Assembly: GCA_023700845.1 (NCBI GenBank)
Contig: JAMPYD010000018.1
Location: forward strand, 1-14,174
Length of the DNA stretch: 14,174 bases
Direction: 5' to 3'
Source: Elusimicrobiota bacterium
GTDB lineage: Bacteria > Elusimicrobiota > Elusimicrobia > UBA1565 > UBA9628
Both the position numbers and the translations under genes were made by a program. Below the pieces are notes generated by a model. That model did not search any database. It saw only the letters and a program-made list of their open reading frames with translations, and had not been told where the DNA came from. Shown here one piece after another: positions 7,076 through 13,583 of the stretch (within the stretch, counting starts at the first letter, position 1; each line of letters starts with the position of its first letter).

Positions 7076-8554
7076 ATGGCCACCATGCGGACTTTGTTCC
7101 TCAACCCCCCTTCATTCGAAGGCTTTGACGGAGGCGCGGGAGCCCGGTATCAGGCGCGGCGCGAGATCAAGTCCTTCTGGTATCCGACCTGGCTGGCCCA
7201 GCCGGCGGCCCTCATCCCCAACTCCAAGCTCATCGACGCCCCGGCCGACGACCTGACCCTCGAGCAGGTGCTCCAGCGCGCCCGCGGCTTCGAGCTGTGC
7301 GTCATCCACACCAGCACGCCCTCCTTTGATAACGACAGCAAGGTCGCCGAGGCCCTGAAAAAGCAGAACCCGGACATGCGCATCGGCTTCGTCGGCGCCC
7401 ATGTGGCCGTTTTGCCCGAAGAATCGCTCAAAAACGCCCCCGTCCTCGACTTCGTCGGCCGGGAAGAGTTCGATTTCACCATCAAGGAAGTCGCCGAGGG
7501 GCGTCCCTTCGACCAGGTCGCCGGCCTGTCCTACCGCAAGGCCGACGGCGAGATTGTCCACAACCCCGACCGGATGCTGATCGACGACATGGACAGCCTC
7601 CCGTCCGTCCTGGACGTCTACAAGCGCGACCTCGTGGTGCCGAACTACTACATCGGCTACCTGAAGCACCCCTACCTCTCCCTTTATACGGGCCGCGGCT
7701 GCCCCGCGCGCTGCTCGTTCTGCCTGTGGCCCCAGACCGTCGGCGGCCACGTGTACCGCACCAAGTCCGCGAAGGCCGTCATCGCGGAGATGGCCCGGGC
7801 CAAGGAGATGTTCCCCGAGGTCAAAGAATTCTTCTTCGACGACGACACCTTCACGGCCGACCTGACCCGCGCCGCGGAGATCGCCAAGGGCCTCGGGAAG
7901 CTGGGGATCATGTGGTCGTGCAACAGCCGGGCCAACGTTCCCTTCGAGTACCTGAAGATCTTCAAGGACAACGGACTGAGACTTTTGCTCGTGGGCTACG
8001 AGTCCGGCAACCAGCAGATCCTGAACAACATCAAGAAGGGCGTGCGCGTCGACATCGCCCAGGAGTTCACCAAGAACTGCCGGAAACTGGGGATCGTCAT
8101 CCACGGAACCTTCATCCTGGGCCTCCCGGGCGAGACCAAGGAGACGATCGAAGAGTCGATCAAATACGCCTGTGAATTGAACGTGGACACCATCCAGGTG
8201 TCCTTGGCCGCGGCCTACCCCGGCACCGAGCTGTACCGCCAGGCGATGACCAACAAGTGGTACGACGAGAAGACCATGGTGCGCAACGACGGCACCCAGG
8301 CCAGCGCGATCACCTACCCCCACCTCAGCGCGGCCGACATCGAGGCGGGCGTCAAGCGCTTCTACTCGAAGTTCTACGCGCGCCCCACGCCGATCATGCG
8401 CATGCTCGTCAGCATGGCGAAGGATCCCCTCGAGCGCCAGCGCCGGCTGCGCGAGGGCAAGGAGTTCCTCGACTACCTCCGCGGACGGCAGAAGCCGGCC
8501 GTGTCCCGCCTCGCCCCCGGCGAGACGAAGCACAAGGACCCGGTCGCGGCCTGA
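7076..8554 (+). CDS. hpnJ: HpnJ-like B12-binding-domain radical SAM protein of hopanoid cyclitol-ether synthesis
   Basis: The 492-residue protein has an N-terminal Rossmann-like B12-binding-type domain (about residues 1-140, with CVIHTSTPSFDND and IGFVGAHV) and a radical SAM core. The [4Fe-4S] cluster motif is C209-PAR-C213-SF-C216 in YTGRGCPARCSFC. Later core motifs include FFFDDDTF, WSCNSRANV, GYESGNQQIL and GTFILGLPGET, as in class B radical SAM enzymes. The beginning (MRTLFLNPPSFEGFDGGAG) and the length match the HpnJ family closely. In Burkholderia, HpnJ is needed to convert bacteriohopanetetrol glucosamine to the cyclitol ether by ring contraction. The B12 domain shows no canonical DxHxxG, so B12 binding itself is uncertain. 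It is the first gene of a plus-strand operon with hpnI 11 bases downstream. Confidence 0.88.
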   Translation: MATMRTLFLNPPSFEGFDGGAGARYQARREIKSFWYPTWLAQPAALIPNSKLIDAPADDLTLEQVLQRARGFELCVIHTSTPSFDNDSKVAEALKKQNPDMRIGFVGAHVAVLPEESLKNAPVLDFVGREEFDFTIKEVAEGRPFDQVAGLSYRKADGEIVHNPDRMLIDDMDSLPSVLDVYKRDLVVPNYYIGYLKHPYLSLYTGRGCPARCSFCLWPQTVGGHVYRTKSAKAVIAEMARAKEMFPEVKEFFFDDDTFTADLTRAAEIAKGLGKLGIMWSCNSRANVPFEYLKIFKDNGLRLLLVGYESGNQQILNNIKKGVRVDIAQEFTKNCRKLGIVIHGTFILGLPGETKETIEESIKYACELNVDTIQVSLAAAYPGTELYRQAMTNKWYDEKTMVRNDGTQASAITYPHLSAADIEAGVKRFYSKFYARPTPIMRMLVSMAKDPLERQRRLREGKEFLDYLRGRQKPAVSRLAPGETKHKDPVAA

Positions 8555-8565
8555 TTCCGCCCGCC

Positions 8566-9792
8566 ATGGAGTGGGAAATCCTCGGGCTGCTCATGCTGGC
8601 CGCCGCGGTGGCGGGAAGGGCCGTATTCTCGGCGTTCGCGCTCTCCTGCGGCGCGTTCACGCTCGCCTTCACCGTCGTGTCGGCCGTGTTCGCGCGCCGG
8701 TTCCTGCTCGCCCGCTCGGCCCGGAGCGCGGCGCCGCTGCCTCCGATCACCTTGATCAAGCCCCTCAAGGGCGAGGACGTGGACCTGGAGGAGAACCTGG
8801 CCAGCTTCTGCCGGCAGGATTACCCCTGCTACCAGATCCTGTTCTGCCTCGCCTCGCCCGATGATCCGGCCCTGGCGGCCGTCACGCGCCTGAAGAAGGA
8901 GTTCCCGGAGACCGACATCGAGGTCGTCGTCTCGAAGAGCCGCATCGGCTACAACCCGAAGGTCAACAACATGGCGAACGCGTATCCCTTCGCCAAGTAC
9001 GACCTTCTGCTGATGTCCGACTCGGACATCCGCGTTACGCCCGGGTTCTTGCGGTGCATGGCCGCGCCCTTCGCGGACCCCTCCGTCGGCCTCGTCACCT
9101 CGTTCTATCAGGCCTCGGGCGCCCGCGGCCTGTGGGGCTGGATGGAATCCCTGTCGATCAACGCCCATTTCCTGCCCCAGGCGGCCTGCGCGGCTTATTT
9201 CGGCATGCGCTTCGCCATGGGCGCGGCGATGATGGTCCGCCGCCAGGCCTTCGAGGCGTCGGGCGCCTTCGCCAACCTCGCCGACCATCTGGCCGACGAC
9301 TTCTGGCTCGGCGAGTCGGTGCGCGAGGCCGGCTGGAGGCTCGAGACGTCGGAGGGCTGCGTCGACTCGGTTCCCGGCATCGGCAGCGCGCTCGGGCACT
9401 TCAACCATCTGGTCCGCTGGGCGCGCACGATCCGGCTGTGCCAGCCCGCCGGCTTCTACGCCAGCCTGATCCAGCACGGCTTCTCCCTTCTGACCTTGCG
9501 CCTCCTCGTCCACGGGCCGGACCTGGCGGGCGCGGCTCTTCTGCTGGGCATCTGGGCGGCCAAGGCCGCCTCGGCGGCCTCGCTCGGCGCCGGCCTGGGC
9601 GGCCGCCAGCCGGCGCGGGCGCTCTGGCTCCTGCCGCTGTCGGAGTGGTTCTCCTTCGTCGCCTGGATCGGCGCCTGCGCGTCGAACACGGTGGTCTGGC
9701 GCGGCAACCTGTTCCTCGTCAGGGCGAAAGGTCAGCTCGTGCCCGCGGCGCCGGCGCTGCCCATCCGCCACGCGCTTCCCGTCGAGCCCTAG
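8566..9792 (+). CDS. hpnI: HpnI-like membrane glycosyltransferase (GT21/ceramide glucosyltransferase type)
   Basis: The 408-residue protein has an N-terminal membrane segment, a GT-A catalytic domain and two hydrophobic stretches near the C-terminus (about 305-340 and 350-385). Catalytic landmarks are PLKGEDVDLEENL, the nucleotide-sugar/metal motif D152-S-D154 in LMSDSD, an acid pair D244-D245 in LADDFWLG, and HLVRWARTIR at 281-290, which corresponds to the (Q/R)xxRW motif. HpnI is known to transfer N-acetylglucosamine to bacteriohopanetetrol at the inner membrane. ATG 8566 was chosen because it precedes the first membrane segment; the open frame reaches further upstream but there overlaps hpnJ out of frame. 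There is no good ribosome-binding site, so coupling to hpnJ, 11 bases upstream, is likely. The first position of the RxxRW-type motif is His here. Confidence 0.85.
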   Translation: MEWEILGLLMLAAAVAGRAVFSAFALSCGAFTLAFTVVSAVFARRFLLARSARSAAPLPPITLIKPLKGEDVDLEENLASFCRQDYPCYQILFCLASPDDPALAAVTRLKKEFPETDIEVVVSKSRIGYNPKVNNMANAYPFAKYDLLLMSDSDIRVTPGFLRCMAAPFADPSVGLVTSFYQASGARGLWGWMESLSINAHFLPQAACAAYFGMRFAMGAAMMVRRQAFEASGAFANLADHLADDFWLGESVREAGWRLETSEGCVDSVPGIGSALGHFNHLVRWARTIRLCQPAGFYASLIQHGFSLLTLRLLVHGPDLAGAALLLGIWAAKAASAASLGAGLGGRQPARALWLLPLSEWFSFVAWIGACASNTVVWRGNLFLVRAKGQLVPAAPALPIRHALPVEP

Positions 9793-9799
9793 GACCGGA

Positions 9800-10771
9800 A
9801 TGCGGGGCGCCCGGCGCTGGTTCACCCTCGGCATACTCGCCCTCGGCACGGCGACCTTTCTCTATCTCCTGTGGTCCTTCGGGCCGGCGCTCGTGTGGGA
9901 GCGCCTGCGCGCGTTCGGCTGGGGCTTCGCCGTCGTCATCCCCTTCCAGATCTTCGATCACATGCTCAACGCCATGGGCTGGCGCCTCGCCTTCACCGCC
10001 TCCGAGGCGAAAAAGGTCTCGTTTTGGGAGCTGGTGCGGGTGCGCGTCGGCGGGGACGGGGTCAACTACCTGACCCCGAGCGGCAACATCGCCGGCGAAT
10101 TCGTGCGTCCGGGGATGCTCCGCTCGGCGCTCAGCCACGACTCGAAGGTGGCCAGCGTCGTCGTCGCCAAGGCCACCCAGTCGGTCGGGCAGGCCCTGTT
10201 CGTGCTGGTCGGCCTGATCTATCTGCTCAACGCGCGCGTCTACGCCTTCAAGGACGGCCAGGCGGGCTGGGCGGCGGCCGGGATGAGCGTCATCCTCTTC
10301 GGGGTGGCGCTGCTCGTCGGCCTGATGGCGGCGCGGCCGCCGGAGTGGCTCAGGGCCCGGTTTCCCGCGGCCGTGGAGAAGACCGAGCCCCTTCGCCGCA
10401 GCCTGCGCGATTTCCTGGGCCGGCATCCTCTGCGCCTGATCGGCTCGATTTTCTTCTTCATGCTCGGCTACGCGTGGGGCGCGGCCGAGATCTGGCTGAT
10501 CTGCCAGTTCCTCGGCTTCCCGCTCAGCGCCGAGATCGCCCTGTGCGTCGAATTCCTTTCGAACGTCGTCGACTCCTTCGCCTTCATGGTGCCCGCGAAG
10601 ATCGGCACGCAGGAGGCGGGCAAGACCGCGATCTTCAAGGGCCTGGGCATGGCGGCCGACGTGGGCTTCACCGTCGGCCTGATCCGGCACGCCCGCGAGA
10701 TCATCTGGGCCGGCCTCGGCCTGGGGATGTACGCCGCTCAGCAGCGGGCGTTGGTCAAGAAGCCCGGCTGA
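9800..10771 (+). CDS. hpnL: HpnL-like integral membrane protein (YbhN/lysylphosphatidylglycerol synthase TM family)
   Basis: This 323-residue protein has about seven to eight membrane helices with few polar loops. The family signatures are visible: NYLTPSGNIAGEFVRPGML near residue 90, a conserved FLSNVVDSFAFMVPAKIG and the following GTQEAGKTAIFKGLG near residues 250-280. The last two are typical of HpnL-type proteins found with hpnIJK. Members of the broader family are thought to move or anchor polyprenyl or lipid-linked intermediates; no reaction is proven for HpnL. ATG 9800 follows the hpnI stop by seven bases and an AGGA at 9791-9794, so it is the third gene of the operon. Its last 17 bases overlap the end of hpnK on the other strand. 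Confidence is high for the family and moderate for the gene name. Confidence 0.75.
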   Translation: MRGARRWFTLGILALGTATFLYLLWSFGPALVWERLRAFGWGFAVVIPFQIFDHMLNAMGWRLAFTASEAKKVSFWELVRVRVGGDGVNYLTPSGNIAGEFVRPGMLRSALSHDSKVASVVVAKATQSVGQALFVLVGLIYLLNARVYAFKDGQAGWAAAGMSVILFGVALLVGLMAARPPEWLRARFPAAVEKTEPLRRSLRDFLGRHPLRLIGSIFFFMLGYAWGAAEIWLICQFLGFPLSAEIALCVEFLSNVVDSFAFMVPAKIGTQEAGKTAIFKGLGMAADVGFTVGLIRHAREIIWAGLGLGMYAAQQRALVKKPG

Positions 10772-11537
10772 CGAGCTCGATGCCGTGCTCCTCGAGGGCG
10801 CGGCGCACCTTCGGGCTGAGCAAGGTCTCGAGCTCGGTGGTGCTCTGGTGGGTCGGGGAGGGCGCGTCGTCCGCGCGCAGGGATTCGTCCGTGGTCGGAT
10901 GAAAGTACATCTCGGTGGTCCCTTCGGGCAGGCGGGCGAGCAGCCACAGCGCGTAGTCCTCCTTCATCAGGCCCGAGCGCAGGAGGCCCCAGGTCGCCGG
11001 CCGCTCCAGGTCCTCGGCCGCCGGTCCCACCCAGGCGCCCATGGCCCCGAAAACGCCCGCCAGGAGGGCCGTGCCGGGCCGCAGGGCCCCCGGGAATCCC
11101 TTGAGCGCCTCCCATTCACCGGAGGGAAGGCGCACGCGCGGGATGCCGTACTCGCGGGCCAGCCGGCAGACCGCGGGGAAGATGACGGGGTGCACGTGGA
11201 CGTTGATGTGGCCGTCGATGTGCGTGGGAGTCACGCCGAGCTTCAGCAGGGCCTCGATCTGGGCCCGGATCTCCCCCTCGAGGCCGGCCCGGGCCTTCGA
11301 GTCGAAAAAATAGCGCGCGCCGGCCATTTCCGGCTTGTCCGCGCATAATTCGAGGTGCAGCCCCACCCCCAGTCCCGGGTTCTCCCGGGCGATGCGAGCC
11401 GCCTCGGCGGCGGCCGGACGCAGCACCATGAGGCTCGCGAAGCGCAGGATGCCCTCGCGGTAGGCCTTGAGGACCGCGGCGTTGACGTGAGGCGTGTCGC
11501 CGAAATCGTCGGCGGTGGCGATCAGGCGGCGTGTCAC
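10755..11537 (-). CDS. hpnK: HpnK-like YdjC/ChbG-family deacetylase
   Basis: The 260-residue product is a YdjC/ChbG-type metal-dependent amide deacetylase. Visible active-site residues are D10-D11 in TADDFG, H61 in GLHLE and H106-x-D108-x-H110 in THIDGHINVHVHP, matching the Asp/His/His metal site of the family. HpnK is established as the enzyme that removes the acetyl group from bacteriohopanetetrol N-acetylglucosamine, between the HpnI and HpnJ steps. No signal peptide is present, so it is cytoplasmic. The GTG at 11537 was chosen: homology starts with RRLIATADDFG and the GTG overlaps the TGA of the upstream pilin gene by 4 bases (GTGA). The frame is open upstream but encodes an Arg-rich shadow. 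Its place as the last gene of a pilin operon is unusual. It could instead act on another N-acetylated glycolipid or sugar. Confidence 0.8.
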   Translation of the reverse strand: MTRRLIATADDFGDTPHVNAAVLKAYREGILRFASLMVLRPAAAEAARIARENPGLGVGLHLELCADKPEMAGARYFFDSKARAGLEGEIRAQIEALLKLGVTPTHIDGHINVHVHPVIFPAVCRLAREYGIPRVRLPSGEWEALKGFPGALRPGTALLAGVFGAMGAWVGPAAEDLERPATWGLLRSGLMKEDYALWLLARLPEGTTEMYFHPTTDESLRADDAPSPTHQSTTELETLLSPKVRRALEEHGIELVSRAS

Positions 11538-11899
11538 TCGGGGTCCGAGGATGTGATCGTGATAACGCAGGGGCCGGCAGCTGGGCCGGTGACGACGACC
11601 CGGGGCACCGCCGCGACGCCGGGGCAGGCGCAGTCGCACTGGTTGGCGCCCACGCCGCCTCCGGTGCAGGGGAAGTTGACGCTCGTCGAGCACACCGAGT
11701 TCGTCTGGTTCCAGTAGGTGAGAGCGCGCTGGAGCATGGCCTCCGCCTCCTTTCGGTTCTGGGCTCCCTTCGTCGCCCGGTCGACGGCGATGTAGTTCAT
11801 CAGCACCATGCGCAGCAGGCCGGAGGCGATGAACGCGACGATGACGCCCGTGATCAGGACGTGGACCAGGACGGAGCCGCGGCGGTTCAGTTTAATCAA
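11534..11899 (-). CDS. PilX-like minor pilin/pseudopilin lacking Glu5
   Basis: This small protein of 121 residues has a short basic leader ending in Gly8 (MIKLNRRG), then a hydrophobic helix SVLVHVLITGVIVAFIASGLLRMVLM, the architecture of a prepilin peptidase substrate. Position +5 after the cut is His, not the usual Glu, as in PilX-like or GspK-like subunits that lack Glu5. Seven cysteines sit in the last 55 residues, including a CDCACPG cluster. The start is TTG 11899, overlapping the end of the upstream pilin gene by eight bases; no ribosome-binding site is seen, so it probably depends on coupling. Its stop overlaps the GTG start of hpnK. The PilX name rests on position and the N-terminus only, as the C-terminal half is not recognisable. 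Confidence 0.7.
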   Translation of the reverse strand: MIKLNRRGSVLVHVLITGVIVAFIASGLLRMVLMNYIAVDRATKGAQNRKEAEAMLQRALTYWNQTNSVCSTSVNFPCTGGGVGANQCDCACPGVAAVPRVVVTGPAAGPCVITITSSDPE

Positions 11900-12587
11900 T
11901 GGTGCTGGTGTACTGTTTCTGCATGGAGATTCCGAAATCGAATGTCGTGAATTTCACGACGGGTTCATTCGCCGTGGCGGTCTGCCGGCCGATCACGTAG
12001 CGCAGGCGCACGCCGCCGATGGTATCGTCGCGCAGGAATACGTTCGGGGCCCCGTTATACGCACCCGGTATCTTTTCAAGACGGAAGCCGACTACCTGGG
12101 GTTGCGTCCACGGCCCGGGCGGCGTCGCGGTGCAGGCCACGGGCACCGCGTTGCACGGACCGGGGGCGCCGGGGCAGGGGCAGTTGCCGTCGTATGAGAA
12201 GCGGCGAAGCGTGAATCCCGTCGTCTCCGGTGGTACGGGCGCCGCAGGGTCGACGCAGTACTGAACGACGGTGGAGACGCCGGTTGCGTCGAGCGGCCCT
12301 CCAGGCGGGCCGCCGGCCATTCCTCTCGACCAGTTCTTGCATATGACAATCGAGTCCGAGGCTTCGCCGTGGGTGTCCGGGGCGGCCAACACGTTGGCGT
12401 CCTCGATCTCTTTGGCCATGGCTTGGTAGCTGACCAGAGACCAGCCGGTGACCGTGCCGGAGCGTATGCCTTCCACCTGGCTTCGCGCCATCTGCGCGGC
12501 GATCGTCGCCACGCCGACCAGGACGAAAGAAGCCAGGGAGATCGCGATGACCAATTCGATGATCGAGAAACCCCGGGAATTCTTCAC
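11892..12587 (-). CDS. PilW/GspJ-like minor pilin
   Basis: The 231-residue protein starts with a six-residue leader and a typical prepilin cleavage site (SRG|FSIIELVIAI) with Glu at +5, followed by a hydrophobic helix to about residue 30. The middle holds MAKEIEDANVL and a region with FTLRRFSYDGN, and the end is beta-rich (RLRYVIG, VKFTTFDFGI), similar in layout to PilW and GspJ proteins that cap pilus or pseudopilus tips. A CPCPGAPGPC cluster is in the second half. The start is GTG 12587, overlapping the TGA of the preceding gene by four bases (GTGA) with a weak upstream GGACGGA. PilW versus GspJ cannot be settled here. Confidence 0.8.
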   Translation of the reverse strand: MKNSRGFSIIELVIAISLASFVLVGVATIAAQMARSQVEGIRSGTVTGWSLVSYQAMAKEIEDANVLAAPDTHGEASDSIVICKNWSRGMAGGPPGGPLDATGVSTVVQYCVDPAAPVPPETTGFTLRRFSYDGNCPCPGAPGPCNAVPVACTATPPGPWTQPQVVGFRLEKIPGAYNGAPNVFLRDDTIGGVRLRYVIGRQTATANEPVVKFTTFDFGISMQKQYTSTID

Positions 12588-13099
12588 GGGTCCGTCCAGG
12601 TCGTCGTAATGCTCACCGCAGGCACCGGCCGACCATTGACCAATGTCGTCGCGTCGACGAAATATGTAACTCTGGCGTTCCAGGGAGGGCCTTCGAATGC
12701 GCCCATCACGCCGGTCAAGGTGTGCGTCCCCTGGGCCAGCGCGTAGCAGGCGCTTCCGCCGGGCGGAGTCGGGCAGGCGTCAACGATGCCGTTGCAGGTG
12801 ATGCTCCAATTGTTTGCGGCGCCTCCGCAAGGACCCGGAATTACGGCGGTGCTCGCGGTGCCGGTCTCGGCGGTCACGTAGTTCTTCAGGAGCGCGGCGA
12901 CCATCCGCGCGCCCGCCGCCGCCTTGATTTTGCTCTCCCCTTTGCTCCCGCCGGTCTTGACGGTGAGCGCCACGCTGAACACCGAGGTGACCATGATCGA
13001 GGTCAGCAGCATGGCGACCATGACCTCGACGAGGGTGTAGCCGCCTTCCCCGCTCGAAGCCTGGGCCGCCTTAATAGGTCGGTGCTGGCGCGCCGCCAT
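12584..13099 (-). CDS. PilV/GspI-like minor pilin
   Basis: The 171-residue product has a prepilin site (GEGG|YTLVEVMVAM, Glu at +5) and a hydrophobic helix LLTSIMVTSVFSVALTV. The remainder is a small globular part with four cysteines in GPCGG, ITCNG, DACPT and SACYA. The start is not certain. ATG 13099 gives a rather long 20-residue leader and overlaps the major-type pilin gene by 29 bases; an AGGGGG lies about 11 bases upstream. A longer frame up to 13300 is the Arg/Ala-rich shadow of the pilin gene. The alternative, an ATT just after the pilin stop, would give a 12-residue leader. The order after pilin and before a PilW-like gene fits PilV or GspI. Confidence 0.75.
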   Translation of the reverse strand: MAARQHRPIKAAQASSGEGGYTLVEVMVAMLLTSIMVTSVFSVALTVKTGGSKGESKIKAAAGARMVAALLKNYVTAETGTASTAVIPGPCGGAANNWSITCNGIVDACPTPPGGSACYALAQGTHTLTGVMGAFEGPPWNARVTYFVDATTLVNGRPVPAVSITTTWTDP

Positions 13100-13583
13100 A
13101 GCTGGAGATGACCCCCTGAGCGTCCTGCGCATAGCCCCACGCCGCATAAGTGCCGGCCTTGCGCTTGGCGCCGGCCGTCGCGTTGGCCCCGCCGCTCGCG
13201 CCGCATGCGCCGCCCGCGGGGCTGCAGGCGTAGAAGGTGTAGGGCTTCGAGCCGAAGTTCTGGTCGGCGAGGTATTTGCACCAGACCAAGGTGCACGCAT
13301 TCGCAGGATTCTGATTGCAGGGGGTGGGCGCGGGTCCGCAGCCGGTGTTGGCGGCCGTCGGGAAGGTCGCGAATCCGCCCGTCCCGATGTAGCTGCCAGA
13401 ATGATCGAGCGCGTACATCTTGTTCGTCGTGCCGATCATGTTGACGAGGGACACCGCGTCGTCGGCCTTCGTGGTCTCGACGCTCTTGAGGTACGACGGC
13501 ACGGCGACCGAGGCCAGAATGCCGATGATCAGCACCACCACGAGGAGCTCGATGAGCGTGAAGCCGGCGCGCTTGTTGATCAT
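13071..13583 (-). CDS. Type IV pilin (major-type or GspG-like)
   Basis: The 170-residue protein has a 7-residue leader, MINKRAG, then FTLIELLVVVLIIGILASVAVPSYLKS with Glu at +5, a textbook type IVa pilin N-terminus. The next helix contains TTKADDAVSLVNMIG and NKMYALDHSGSY, a pattern I associate with Elusimicrobiota-type pilins. Six cysteines follow within about 65 residues (in TGCG, TPCN, NACT, VWCK, YACS and GACG), enough for three disulfides. The ATG at 13583 overlaps the pilC stop by one base (TAATG). Being next to pilC it may be the major pilin, but a pseudopilin of a type II secretion system is possible since no ATPase or secretin is in view. Confidence 0.88.
   Translation of the reverse strand: MINKRAGFTLIELLVVVLIIGILASVAVPSYLKSVETTKADDAVSLVNMIGTTNKMYALDHSGSYIGTGGFATFPTAANTGCGPAPTPCNQNPANACTLVWCKYLADQNFGSKPYTFYACSPAGGACGASGGANATAGAKRKAGTYAAWGYAQDAQGVISSYGGAPAPTY

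Noticed and set aside
7112..8533. Minus-strand open frame of 473 codons
   Set aside because: It lies opposite hpnJ, whose frame carries clear radical SAM motifs; the antisense product has no recognisable motif.
11538..11693. N-terminal extension of hpnK
   Set aside because: The frame is open but the extra residues are an Arg-rich shadow of the PilX-like gene, and homology begins at the GTG at 11537.
13100..13300. N-terminal extension of the PilV-like pilin
   Set aside because: It is an Ala/Arg-rich shadow of the pilin gene and would bury the prepilin leader, which must be near the N-terminus.
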